The translations under genes and the position numbers were made by a program. 64,000 nt of DNA from Echria macrotheca (Eukaryota; Ascomycota; Sordariomycetes; Sordariales; Schizotheciaceae): assembly GCA_030411725.1 (NCBI GenBank), contig MU839834.1:372001-436000 (forward strand). Direction: 5' to 3'. The notes beneath the pieces are model-generated. The model did no database searches and had not been told where the DNA came from. It saw only the letters and a program-made list of their open reading frames with translations. Below, in pieces: positions 45,745-56,140 of the stretch. Position 1 is the first letter of the stretch; each line of letters begins with the position of its first letter.

Positions 45745-47817
45745 ATGGCCATGTCTGTCTTCGGCGGCTCGCGGCGGTCGAAGCTGATCCTCATCGCCGC
45801 CATCCAGCTCGTCGTGATCCTGTATCTGGGATACTGGTATTCGCCTCTGGTCTTTGGCGGCGCGACTTCGCCCGATATCCCGCAATGGGATCAGACGACA
45901 CCTCCCAACCAGGAAATCCAGCGTCCAGTCGAGAATGCGCCGCCGGCCAACGACGCGCCTGTGAACAACTCCCCAACCGGCGTTGCGCCCGCTGGCGACG
46001 ACGAGAACAAATCCCCTGAAACAGAGCCCTCGAATCCGACCACTACCCAAGACGCCGTATCAGAGCCCGACCCGACGCCCGTTACGTGCTCGAGTTTCGA
46101 TGTGCTTCAGGCGAGTCGGCCTGGGCCGTTGTCGACGGGCTGGCGCCAGTTCCCCATGGTACGGCCACCAGCTGCCTGTCGGACCTTCAAGCTCCCTGCT
46201 CTTGAAGCCTTGATCGAGCGCATGAAAACCGAAATCGCCGACCCCGATCTTTTCCGTCTTTTCGAGAACAGCTACCCAAATACGTTGGACACCATGGTCA
46301 AGTGGAGGGGCTACGCGAACAAGACGGACGAGGAAACGGGCCAGATGACGAACGAGGTGACGGATGAAGAGCTGTCATATATCATTACCGGGGATATCGA
46401 TGCTATGTGGCTCCGCGACTCGGCTTCGCAGATCTACTCGTACGTCTCGCTTCTCGAACCGTCCAAGGACCCCAATTCACTTGCCAGTCTTTGGCGCGGC
46501 GTCATCAACTCGCATGCGAGATATATCACCATTTCGCCCTACTGTCACTCGTTCCAGCCACCGCCCGAGAGTGGCATTTCTCCCTCGCACAACGGCGCCT
46601 ACTCGCTAAACCATCCGAATCCTGCCTACGACCCCAAGCTCGTCTTTGACTGCAAATGGGAACTCGACAGTCTCGCCTCGTTTCTACAGATTAGCACCGC
46701 TTATTACGAGCGCACTGGGGACCTGGCTTTCTTCGGCAAGTACAACTGGGTAAAAGCCGTCCAAGCCGCCGTCGACGCAGCCGGAGCCATGCGTCGGGGT
46801 ACATATGACGAGGAAGGCCACGTGCTTCCCTCGGCCTGGACCTTTACAGGGTGGACGAACCGAGGCTCAGAGACTCTAACCAACGACGGGCTTGGAAATC
46901 CGGTCAAGGAGAATGGAATGGTTCGCTCAGGCTTCCGGCCGAGCGATGACGCCTGTATTTTCCAGCTCCTAACCCCCAGTAACATGATGTTCGCGGCCTA
47001 TCTCGAACACGCGTCAGTCATTATGGAAGGTCTCGCCGGCCAGGACCCCGTCGCAGCAAACCTGACAGGTGCAATGCGCGAACTCGCCGCCACGATCCGT
47101 ACGGGCATCGCGCGCGACGCCGTCGTCTCGCATCGCGATTTCGGAGACGTTTTTGCTTTTGAGGTGGACGGGTACGGAGGTGCGAATCTTATGGACGATG
47201 CCAACGTGCCCTCACTGCTGGCACTTCCCCTCTGGAACTTTACCCATCCCAAACAGGGGTCGTCTATGCTGAAATCGATAAAGGGGGCCGACGGCGAGCA
47301 TTCGACAATCAAAACCAAAGCCCAGCTGGCCGCTGAGGCCGAGGAGAAGAAGCGTGACTACGCTGCCATCTACCAAAACACGCGCCGGTTCGTCCTCAGC
47401 CCGGCGAATCCTTACTATTCCAAGGGTCCTGTGCTGTCAGCCATCGGAGGCCCGCATCTCGGACCGGGGAAGGGGTGGCCCATGGCCGCAACCGTCGCGG
47501 CCCTGACGGCATTCGAAGACTTGACCGGTCTCGAAGCCGATGCGCGCGATGCAGCCGTCGCGGAACAGCTCCGGATGGTGCTCGACTCGACCAACGGCAA
47601 GGGCGTCATACACGAGACGGTCAACGCGTGGAGCGAATACGACTGGACGCGAAGCTGGTTTGGCTGGGCAAACGGGCTTTTTGGCGAGCTCATTATCAAG
47701 ATCGCCAACGAGGAAAAGAGGAGGAATCTGGGTAAGGGAGAGGGTCTGCTGGGGAGGATGTGGCAGGATCAACCAAAGGGGTTCAAGCCGGCCGTGGTGG
47801 CGACCGGGGTGCTGTAA
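45745..47817 (+). CDS. GH125 exo-alpha-1,6-mannosidase-like type II membrane protein
   Basis: This is a single exon of 690 residues. A short cytosolic N-terminus (MAMSVFGGSRRSK) precedes one membrane segment (LILIAAIQLVVILYLGYWYSPLVF), then a Pro/Asn-rich stem (to about residue 115) and a lumenal catalytic domain. Motifs of the GH125 (formerly DUF1237) family: TGDIDAMWLRDSASQIYSYV, FDCKWELDSLASFLQIS, SGFRPSDDACIFQLLTPSNMMF, FEVDGYGGANLMDDANVPSLL, GGPHLGPGKGWPMA and WSEYDWTRSWFGWANGLFGELI. Bacterial members remove terminal alpha-1,6-mannose. In fungi a Golgi role in N-glycan or mannan trimming is plausible but inferred. Start choice is between Met 45745 and 45751; an upstream in-frame ATG (45712) is less likely. 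A Golgi mannan-building protein (Mnn9) lies 9 kb away. Confidence 0.9.
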   Translation: MAMSVFGGSRRSKLILIAAIQLVVILYLGYWYSPLVFGGATSPDIPQWDQTTPPNQEIQRPVENAPPANDAPVNNSPTGVAPAGDDENKSPETEPSNPTTTQDAVSEPDPTPVTCSSFDVLQASRPGPLSTGWRQFPMVRPPAACRTFKLPALEALIERMKTEIADPDLFRLFENSYPNTLDTMVKWRGYANKTDEETGQMTNEVTDEELSYIITGDIDAMWLRDSASQIYSYVSLLEPSKDPNSLASLWRGVINSHARYITISPYCHSFQPPPESGISPSHNGAYSLNHPNPAYDPKLVFDCKWELDSLASFLQISTAYYERTGDLAFFGKYNWVKAVQAAVDAAGAMRRGTYDEEGHVLPSAWTFTGWTNRGSETLTNDGLGNPVKENGMVRSGFRPSDDACIFQLLTPSNMMFAAYLEHASVIMEGLAGQDPVAANLTGAMRELAATIRTGIARDAVVSHRDFGDVFAFEVDGYGGANLMDDANVPSLLALPLWNFTHPKQGSSMLKSIKGADGEHSTIKTKAQLAAEAEEKKRDYAAIYQNTRRFVLSPANPYYSKGPVLSAIGGPHLGPGKGWPMAATVAALTAFEDLTGLEADARDAAVAEQLRMVLDSTNGKGVIHETVNAWSEYDWTRSWFGWANGLFGELIIKIANEEKRRNLGKGEGLLGRMWQDQPKGFKPAVVATGVL

Positions 47818-48276
47818 GCGGGCGTGGATGGCGTTGTAAATTTGTAAGGGGGGTTTTTTTTTTTCTTTTGGAGTATATCGCTATCATCTGTAGCATTGGC
47901 ACGGCGTTTGGGATCCGGAACTTGTTGTCTTGTACGAGTCGAAAGGCGAAAAGCTAAAAAATGGAGTGCTCCATCGTCGCTGTTCCCCGGTTACATTTGC
48001 ACGACGTGAACCATTACTTGGCGTGGAAGGGCGAATGGAGTGCCCCTGAAATCAACAACAATAACAGAACATTACAACCGGTCTATGGATTACCGTCACC
48101 CGTATTGAATTCTACATCTCGCCTGCTCTTCAGTGGATGAAATAAGGGTGGTCTGGGACTCGAAAAAAATATGGCACATGGCGATTCGAACTCAAGCCCT
48201 CTTGAGGAGACCCCGACAACGCCCAAGTCCCAGATAGCATTAAGAAGAATAAAAACATCTAGAAACATAAAAAGAC
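47818..48276. other. Spacer containing U6 downstream region
   Basis: This is the GH125 3' UTR followed by the region downstream of U6 snRNA. It includes a B-box-like element at 48183-48191 and an A7 run at 48163-48169 (T7 on the minus strand). Confidence 0.5.
48183..48191 (-). promoter_or_regulatory. B-box-like Pol III element downstream of U6
   Basis: The minus-strand sequence GTTCGAATC fits the B-box consensus GWTCRANNC exactly. It lies about 90 bp 3' of the U6 terminator. In S. cerevisiae SNR6 an extragenic B box downstream of the gene recruits TFIIIC. An alternative is a decayed tRNA, because T7 follows 13 nt later, but the T and acceptor stems do not pair well. Confidence 0.5.
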
Positions 48277-48284
48277 AAAAAAAA
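48277..48284 (-). terminator. Pol III T8 terminator of U6
   Basis: Eight T on the minus strand directly follow the U6 3' end (CTAAACA), as at other U6 genes. Confidence 0.85.
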
Positions 48285-48446
48285 TGTTTAGCGTCTCTTT
48301 GAGTAGCGTGTCATCCTTAGTGCAGGGGCCATGCTAATCTTCTCTGTATCGTTTCTGTGGTTGACCAGTTAGCTATTTGTTCTGAAGCGTGGGCGGGAGG
48401 GCGTCGCTACATACCAAATGACCAAATGCCCCGAAGGGCGAAAGAC
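48281..48446 (-). ncRNA. U6 spliceosomal snRNA with an internal intron
   Basis: U6 is the catalytic snRNA of the spliceosome. On the minus strand, exon 1 (48446-48415) has the 5' stem-loop GCCC-TTCG-GGGC followed by CATTTGGTCATTTG. Exon 2 (48354-48281) starts AAACGATACAGAGAAG and continues with GATTAGCATGGCCCCTGC, AAGGATGACAC and a 3' tail ending in T8. This contains the ACAGAGA box, the AGC triad and the U4-pairing and ISL regions. Between them is a 60-nt insert, 48414-48355, beginning GTATGT, containing GCTAAC 22 nt before the end, and ending CCACAG. Removing it restores the usual U6 order (GGTCA-TTTG-AAACGATACAGAG), about 106 nt. The exact 5' end is estimated. Confidence 0.93.
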
Positions 48447-48463
48447 AGTGGGTTTGCTTTGGG

Positions 48464-48470
48464 TTATATG
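48464..48470 (-). promoter_or_regulatory. TATA box of U6
   Basis: CATATAA on the minus strand ends about 18 bp before the estimated U6 start. This fits the upstream TATA used by fungal Pol III U6 promoters. Confidence 0.65.
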
Positions 48471-49230
48471 GCCCACTCCAGCACGCCCCAGGTTGTGCGT
48501 TGGGGCCACCACGGTATCTGTGCTCCCTTGCCAGGTGCGGCCAGGTGGGAGGTTGACTTACACACACACTCCAAAGAACTCCTCTCACGATAAACGCAAG
48601 AGCGCTCACCAACGCAGGCAGGAAATGGGAACGAAAAAATGACTAAGATCACAGGAGGTGAAAAAAGAAACAGGAGGGAGGAGGGAAATTATGCGCGCAG
48701 TTTTCAGTGGAGGGTGTGGGAACCTCTTATAGCGACCTCTCATTACTGCCCAATTCCGCCGGATGTGTGCTGGAAACAGACGGTAGCCCTAACCGTCTTC
48801 CCGTATCTCACGCGGCCCAAGAACCGCAAGACCGGCTTCAACTCCCGTGAATGTCACAATGGCCGAAGACCAGCAACAACCCTGAAAACTCCCGCAGAAC
48901 CGGCAGCAAGTGGTGCGGGTGCGGAGCGAAGGGGGGAGAAGCTGAGGCCCCGATTCCGGCAGCAGACCACTGAAAAAAGTAACTACCCCGCCATCCGTTT
49001 GCGAGCTGCGGAATTTTTTGATGAACCCCTCCATGATGCGATGCACCCCGCCATGATACATGATATAAGTCGATCTTGTGTCTTTCGCATTCTTCCCCAC
49101 GTAGACGATCCCCTTGCCTGTGACTCTAACGGCTGGATTACGGAGCAGGTGCAACTACCATCGAGAAACTATAGCCCGTTTTCTTTCACTGCAAGTTCGC
49201 TGTCGTCGGTCATCCACAGAGCTGTTCGCA
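48471..49230. promoter_or_regulatory. Divergent spacer, U6 / ade17
   Basis: This 760-bp region contains the ade17 promoter and leader. A TGACTC site is listed separately. An ORF over 48639-49277 overlaps the ade17 start and is not supported. Confidence 0.45.
49121..49126 (+). promoter_or_regulatory. TGACTC site upstream of ade17
   Basis: TGACTC lies 105 bp before the start codon. In yeast this is the core for Bas1 (purine genes, including ADE17) and Gcn4/CPC1. A six-base match can occur by chance. Confidence 0.35.
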
Positions 49231-51136
49231 ATGGCTGCCGCTCATCAGAGAATCGCCATCGTTTCGGTCTACGATAAGACGGGACTGCTCGACCTGGCCA
49301 AGGGCCTTGTCCAGAACAATGTCCGCATCCTCGCCTCGGGCGGCACCTCCAAGATGATCAGGGACTCGGGGTTCCCTGTCGAGTGAGCAAGGCCCAATGG
49401 CAAGATGTTGCGGAGTGGTGGCTAACCGTTCGGTCTCCGGTGCAGGGATGTCTCGGCCATCACCAAGGCGCCCGAGATGCTCGCCGGCCGCGTCAAGACA
49501 CTCCACCCCGCCGTGCACGCCGGCATTCTGGCCCGCGACCTGGCCTCGGACGAGAAGGACCTGGCCGAGCAAAACATTGACAAGGTCGACTATGTCATCT
49601 GCAACCTCTACCCCTTCAAGGAGACGGTCGCCAAAGTCAACGTCACGGTCAGCGAGGCCGTCGAGGAGATCGACATTGGCGGTGTTACCCTCCTCCGCGC
49701 CGCCGCCAAGAACCATGCCCGGGTCACCATCCTCAGCGACCCCAATGACTACCCTGAGTTCCTTAAGGAGCTGAGTGCCGGCGAGATCACGGCGGATCGG
49801 CGCAACCACTATGCCCTCAAGGCCTTTGAGCATACTGCCGGCTATGACAAGGCCATTGCCGGTTTCTTCCGCGAGAAGTATGCCACCGGGTCGTCGTACA
49901 TCCCCCTCCGATATGGCGCCAACCCTCACCAAGGGTCGGCTTCGGCCTATGTCACAGAGGGCGAGCTTCCCTTCAAGGTCCTCGGTGGCGCCCCTGGCTA
50001 CATCAACCTCTTGGACGCCCTCAACAGCTGGCCTCTGGTGAAGGAGCTCAAGAAGGCGACGGGGAAGCCGGCAGCTGCCAGCTTCAAGCACGTATCCCCG
50101 GCGGGTGCCGCCATTGGGCTTCCCTTGGATGCCGAGGAGCGCAAGGTCTACATGGTGGACGATATCGCCGGCATTGAGACGTCGGGGCTTGCCCAGGCGT
50201 ATGCCCGTGCTCGTGGAGCCGATCGTATGAGCAGCTTCGGCGACATGATTGCTCTGAGTGACGTCGTGGACGTCCCGACAGCCAGCATCATCTCCAAGGA
50301 GGTCTCGGATGGCGTCATCGCACCCGGATACGAACCAGCCGCTCTCGAGATTCTTAAGAAGAAGAAGGGCGGCAAGTACCTCGTCCTTCAGATGGATCCC
50401 GAGTACGAACCGAAGCCCAAGGAGCCCGAGTCAAGGACGGTCTACGGCATCACCCTCACCCAAGGCCGGAATGATGTCGAGATCACACCCAAGACGTTTA
50501 GCACCATCATTACACCCAAGGGGTCGGGTCCCCTTCCCGAGGAGGCGGTCAGAGATCTCACTGTGGCCACTATCGCCCTCAAGTACACGCAGAGCAACTC
50601 GGTCTGCTATGCTACTCGGGGCCAAGTCGTGGGCCTCGGTGCCGGCCAGCAGTCCAGGATCCACTGCACACGTCTCGCCGGCGACAAGGCCGACAATTGG
50701 TGGCTGCGCTTCCACCCACGCGTCCTGGGTATCAAGTGGAAGAAGGGTACCAAACGCCCCGACAAGAGCAACGCCATCGACTTGCTCGTCAGCGGCCAGC
50801 TTCCCAAGTCCGGTACCGAGCGGGAGACCTTTGAGGCCCTGTTCGAAGATGTTCCTCCTGCTTTTACCGAGGAAGAGAAGACGGAGTGGCTCTCCAAGCT
50901 GACCAACGTCTGCGTGTCGAGTGATGCTTTCGTACGTTTCCTATTAAAGAGTAACAGAGCATGTTGGCTGACATCAGTAGTTCCCCTTTACCGACAATGT
51001 CTACCGCGCCGCCCGCTCCGGTGTCAAGTATATCGCCGCGCCGGGAGGCAGCCAAAACGACGGCCCCGTTTTCCAGACGGCCGAGAAGCTGGGCATCACA
51101 TTTGTAGAGCAGAGCACCCGGCTCTTCCACCACTAG
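49231..51136 (+). CDS. ade17: Bifunctional AICAR transformylase / IMP cyclohydrolase
   Basis: This enzyme performs the last two steps of de novo purine synthesis: 10-formyl-THF + AICAR to FAICAR, then to IMP. Exons 49231-49382, 49446-50931 and 50981-51136 sum to 1794 nt (597 residues; yeast Ade17 592). The N-terminal cyclohydrolase (MGS-like fold) shows RIAIVSVYDKTGLLDLAKGL, LASGGTSKMIRDSG, GRVKTLHPAVHAGILA and IGGVTLLRAAAKNH. The C-terminal transformylase has YGANPHQGSA, SFKHVSPAGAA, RGADRMSSFGD, YTQSNSVCYA and SSDAF-FPFTDNVYRAA (joined by intron 2), ending SGVKYIAAPGGSQNDG. The intron-2 acceptor is CAGTAG, with the second AG used. The frame is exact across all exons. Confidence 0.97.
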
Positions 51137-52115
51137 ACGGGAGGTGCGGAATTGTCGGAGCCAATAGATCAGAGATACCCAACGTCCACGTTCATTTCAT
51201 TTCAACACCCCTATACTGGCGTATGTGGGGTCCCTCGTCGCGTCTCGGTGTGTGTGTGTTTTTGTAATATTACTCTTAGAAATGAATTGGACTGGGAGGA
51301 GCGGTCCGCGGACATCGTGGCCACGAGGTAAAAAGTTCAACACTTTCAATACAGGGATAGAAAGCAAAATGAATGGCGTATGATATTGCTATTGAGGGTA
51401 ATGAGTTGGTTGTTTTTATGTGTGATGCCTTTGTGAGAGCAATACGTGCTTGAATCTTGTTGCATTCAAGTAGAGTCCATGTTCTCGCCAGTCAATGATA
51501 TCTAAATAGAACCGTCATTTACCACCTCCCAGACATGTAGCTATGCAAAATGGCGACGCCTATATGCCCATGCTTCTGTTTGCCCAAGCCAGGAAGTAGT
51601 AGTTATTGGAACTGCAGCGAGAGATGATTTCGTAATGTCCTCTTTAATACTCTCGGTGAATGCATTCGAGCTTTTGAACTGATCGAGGTGCGGGCAATCT
51701 TTTGTGCAGGTCTAGAAAGTGATATTGAACGAGAGACGAAGACTTGGGTCTGAATAAACCAGTGAGTGATGGTGACCGCAGAGTGTCAATGTCGAAATCC
51801 ATCACTGCTCACGTCTAGGTCATTGTCTTGGCTGTCTAGCGTGCATCCTTTGTTCCCATCAAAGTTACTCCATGCGCTGTGTATTACCCAGATCGCTACT
51901 ATGCTATCTAGGACCAGAAAGGCATACCTGAAACTACAGCTACATAACCGCCCAGCAGGAAGAACGCTCCCTTCTTGTCTAGACCATAAACCCGAACAAA
52001 GCAACAGGAAGAACCAAGGATCTTGAATACCTGGATCCAATGGAGACAGAAGGGGGACAACAAGAAAAGTAGGTCTGTTCCCTACCTTTCAATATAAATG
52101 CCCGGACCATCCTAC
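51137..52115. other. Convergent 3' spacer
   Basis: This 980-bp stretch lies between the ade17 and Cus2-like stops. It is relatively AT-rich. I see no gene or RNA fold I can support. Confidence 0.45.
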
Positions 52116-53564
52116 CTAATCGCTGTCGTCCGAGCCGTGCTGGCCCTTCTCCTCGTCGCCCTTCTTCGACTTCTGGAAGCGCTCGCGGCCCGTGGCATAG
52201 AATGCTTCAACACGCCGACCGGCAAAGGCACGGCCGTGCATAAGCTGAAGACAGGCCTCGGCTGCCTCGGCCGTCTGGAAGCGCACGCTGACGATGCCCT
52301 CCTCCTCCTTGTCGTACAGAACGACGTTGGTAACGGGGCCGAGCTTGGCACACTCCTCACGAATGTCCTCCTTGATGTCGAGCAGCGCGGTGGGGTCCTC
52401 CTCAAGCTCCTCGAGCGTAAACATGTGACGCAGGATGACGACCTTCTCCCATTTTGAGTTTCGAGGAGGCGCGAGCTGGTCCGGCTCGTCATCATCCCAA
52501 TCGGCCAGCTTTGCGCTGAGCTTCTGTGTCTTCCTGATAATCTTGACCTTGTCATGGTCGTTGCGCTTTCCGTTCCCAGCGCCGCCGCTTCCTTGTGCCT
52601 CGGTATTGGCTGTGGGCGCGTTCTCCGCCGGCTTCTCAGCAGTGTAGTTGGTCTTCTTGTAGCTTGAATCTGCCGCTTGGACACGCATCTTTCCACTGGA
52701 CAGGCCGGATGGGCTGAAGCGGAAGTCGGTATCATCCAGCAGCATTATGGCCATCTCGACCGACTGGGGCTTGAAGAAGACGATGAGGGCGTCGCCCTTG
52801 AACTTGCCCTCGGCATCCGTGTACAGCTTGATGCGCGGGCGGCCGCTGTCAATCTCTTCGGCGATGACGCCACACTTCCGGGAGAAGAGATCGGCTACCT
52901 CGTCGACAGTAGCATCCGGCGGGAGGCCCGTGACGTAGACGGCCGTGTTCTGCTTGGGCTGAGGAGGCCCCTTGTTAGCGGCGGTGCCCTGCTGCCGCCG
53001 AGCTTGCTTGGAGGCACGTCCATTGCCGTTGTTCTCATCCTGTTGTTGCACAAAGAAAGAAAAAGGTTAGGCGTCTGGTCGCTCTCCTCTGCTGTTCACA
53101 TCTCCGCCGGTGCTCCGAATGAAGCCAAAGTTACATGCTGCGGCTGCTGTCTCTGCCTCGCACTTCTCTTTCGCTTCTTCTTCCCCTTCTCGGGGCGGGG
53201 ACTCATGTGTACACATATATAGATATATGGGTGTGCAATGTAATGATCTGTTCATGCCAGTGCAGCTTACCTCTCGGTCGTGGGATGGACCATTCTTTCT
53301 TTTCTTGCCCTGCGGGGGGTTCGATGATGTGTTGTCATCGGAGCCAGCAGCGTCGGGATTGAAATATCCCCGCTGCTGCTCCTCAATCAATGCCTCGTCG
53401 ATCATGGGAATCCATCTCCGCAGGCCATTGTCGAACTCGTACTCGGTACCGTCTTCCTGCACTGCGATGTACTTGTTGTCGACTTTGGAGAAGGAAATGC
53501 GCTCGTCCTTGTCGAACTCATCAGGGTTCGTCGGGAACGTCCAGTACTCTGCTTCGCCTGACAT
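52116..53564 (-). CDS. Cus2/Tat-SF1-like U2 snRNP splicing factor
   Basis: Exons 53564-53271 and 53039-52116 give 405 residues, with a 231-nt intron. The N-terminus MSGEAEYWTFPTNPDEFDKD and a DEDGTEYEFDN-type segment (here QEDGTEYEFDNGLRRWIPMID) match fungal and animal Tat-SF1. RRM1 (about 130-210) begins NTAVYVTGLPPDATVDEVADLF. RRM2 (about 285-385) begins WEKVVILRHMFTLEELEEDP and ends GRAFAGRRVEAFYATG; the RAF triplet suits a UHM-type RRM that binds SF3B1/Hsh155 tryptophan motifs. Cus2 helps U2 snRNA refold before prespliceosome assembly. The C-terminus is Lys/Asp-rich. The upstream ATG at 53651 in frame is less likely. Confidence 0.9.
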
Positions 53565-54634
53565 TGTCGTAATCGGCGCTGGCAGGTGGATTGGACTTTT
53601 CGTTTGGGTGAAGTTGCGAAGTTCAGGGTTCAGGGCAATCAGACGATGCAATCAATGCATGAGGAAAGTCGAGGGCAGAGCTCCAAGAACCTGGATGTCA
53701 TGGTGGGGCATTTCGAGGCAGTCTTGGCGGGGTTACGTAATCATGCACCTCAGCCATGAAGGCACCGGGCCTCAAGGCTTCAAGCCAGTGGAGAAACAAA
53801 TACTGAACTGTACACTAACTGTACACTAGACTTACGTGAAGAGCTACTTAGAAGGGCAGCTTGCAGCGATTGGGGACCGTGCCTCGCATGCCTCAACTTG
53901 AACACTTAACCAGGCTCGCCGCGCCTTAGTTAACGCATGCGAAAGCACAACAAGCTTCCTTCACATATTTAGGAGTTACCTCCACTACCCGTAATGCGTA
54001 AATAACCCTAGGAAGCAGAAGCTGTCAGAGGACCAATGAGATAGAGTACTCGAGGCAACGGAGACACTGAACACCCATTGGCTTCTTATCCACAGCCGTT
54101 CCAGATGAGAGCGTTGTATATGTCGGATTCTGGGTCTTTTGCCAGGGAATAGATTGTGTGTCGATTGGTGGTACTGGCCCAGCCGGGGTGCTGGCTGGGC
54201 CAGGTCTATCTATATCTATCCTATTCCTTTGTTTCTGAATGCCTTCATCTTCCTGACTGAGTCCTCTTTGACTCAGTTGCATGCCTCCTTGATTCAGTCG
54301 CCTGCAAGTAAACAAAGAGCTCCAAGGTGTCTTGCATCACTGGCGGCCTTTGGGCCTTTGCCCATCAGGGTGCCTGCATCTTCACAGTATATACGCTCGT
54401 TTGCCAAGATGCTGTCAGTCAGCGGAGTTCCGTATCGAGCAGCTTATTGAGAATCTGGTCATCGAAATTTACGCGTTTAGGGACTAAACTTTACGAAACA
54501 ACCGAGCTTGTGGACTAGGTAGCCGCAGACTTGTGGTAAAACTGTGACCAACACGATAGGTCAGTTCAGGTATGTACAGAGTAGTCGTCTATCGCTTTCC
54601 CTGCAACTGATCTAATCCTACACGCTCCGGACCA
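53565..54634. other. Spacer between Cus2-like and rpn13 genes
   Basis: This 1.07-kb region lies upstream of the Cus2-like gene and downstream of rpn13. It has a direct repeat AACTGTACACT at about 53808-53828. Near 54255-54275 an inverted repeat CTGAGTC...GACTCAG includes a perfect TGACTCA (Gcn4/CPC1-type). I see no supported gene. Confidence 0.45.
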
Positions 54635-56140
54635 CTACTTGTTGTTCTTCTGCACGGTCCGCTTAACTCCATTTACAAAGGCCTCCATCGCCCGTGCTCC
54701 TCCCAACGGCATAGTGCCTCCCTTGACAAAACCCCCATCCTCCACGTTGATGCCCAGTGAATCAGCAATGCTGGGCAGGCCCCCGTCGCGGATCGCCACT
54801 GAGAAGCTAGCCAGGCTCTGGTGGAACTGCGGACTTCGGAGAACCTTCTTCACCAGAGCGCGCTTCTGGCTTGAACTCATTGCCTCTTGAGCCGCAGTGA
54901 TGGACTCTCGGCTAGGTTCCTGGCTGATCACATCGCCGTTGTCGCCCTGCTGCACCAGGACGAGCAGCATCGGTGGAAGGAAAGCTAGTAGGCCATTGAC
55001 GTACTCGTCGGAAGCTGCATCGACCATCGGTATCGTCGCCGACGTATCCAGAAGTTCACTGAGTGTCGGGTACAACTTCTCCGCGGCTTGGCTGCCGGTG
55101 GCACCCTGGTTGCCAGATTGAAGCGATTCGAGGAACCGGCGCACGGCGGCTGCGGCGTCGGTGACGGGACTGTTGGCGCTAGCGCTGTTCGCACAAACAT
55201 TAGCACCCGTGTACGAGAGAGAGATAGAACAGACGGAAAGAGGCAAAACAGTCGGCTTTTAACATTCTCTGAAGCTGCCATCAGTGACGGAGAACACCCG
55301 TCTGCTAGAAAATACATGGTTCGGCCTTTTTCTATGCCAGCAAGAAAGCCCCTATGCCAACGCCGTGCTGTAATGGAGATCACCTACGCTCGCGCTCCGT
55401 CCGCTCCTCCTTCCCGGGAGTCCTCGCCTTCCTTGCGGAAGTCTCCGCCAGTTGCATCCGGGCCGGCGCCTCCATCCCCGCTCTCGTGGTGGTCATGCGG
55501 ATCCCCAGTGCCCTCAACGTCTTCCATCGGCTCGTCATCGTCGTCCCGAGCCTCATCGTCATCGTTGTTGTTGAGTTGGATCGACGATAGCTCGCGGCCT
55601 ACGTCTACCTCCTCGCCTTGGAGCAGCTTATCGACCAGCTCGCCGAGCTTCAGATCTCTGGGGCTGAACCAAGCCGGGTTGCCACTGCGACCCTGCGGCT
55701 TGGACTGCAACCAGAACATGTGTCTCTGCGAGGACGACGAGAATTTAAGCACGAAGATGCGGCCGTTCGTCTTGGAGCTCGGCTCCTTCGGCGTTCTTGT
55801 ATCGTAGGGGACAAAGCGCCCATCCGTGGGAACCATGATCAAGTCGATCTCGGGCGTATCGAGCGGAACATTGCGAGGTCGCCAGCAGAAGTGGATGAGA
55901 TCTATAAAGTGCTTGGTCAGCTTGGGTTCGTAGGAAGGGTGATGGCGGTTCGGCCCAGTACCATCTTCACTCCAGAGGGAGATGTAGCCACGCGTGGGAT
56001 CGGGCTTGACCTTGTAGGGTTTTGACGATTGCTGCAGACCATGGATGTTAGCGAGGGGCGTAGGCGAAGCAGCGCAGTGGGAGACTCACGTCGAGCTCGC
56101 ATTTGCCCGCCTTGAACGTGATGATGGGATTTATTGACAT
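54635..56140 (-). CDS. rpn13: 26S proteasome ubiquitin receptor Rpn13 (ADRM1)
   Basis: Exons 56140-56090, 56031-55962, 55901-55388 and 55184-54635 sum to 1185 nt (394 residues). The N-terminal Pru domain (1-~115) reads MSINPIITFKAGKCELD, SKPYKVKPDPTRGYISLWSED, DLIHFCWRPRNVPLDTPEIDLIMVP, then KTNGRIFVLKFSSSSQRHMFWLQS; it binds ubiquitin and docks on Rpn2. An acidic linker follows (NNNDDDEARDDDDEPMEDVEG). The C-terminal DEUBAD region (from about 215, ASANSPVTDAAAAVRRFLESL ... YVNGLLAFLPPMLLVLVQQGD ... LRSPQFHQSLASFSVAIRDGGLPSIADSLGI) would recruit the deubiquitinase UCH37, so this is the long ADRM1-like form, unlike short yeast Rpn13. Intron 3 is 203 nt; the other two are 58-60 nt. Confidence 0.94.

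Noticed and set aside
48150..48245. Functional tRNA on the minus strand downstream of U6
   Set aside because: A B-box-like T loop and a T-run are present, but only about three of five T-stem pairs form and no matching 5' acceptor was found.
48639..49277. 212-codon ORF upstream of ade17
   Set aside because: It overlaps the ade17 start codon in another frame and shows no family features.
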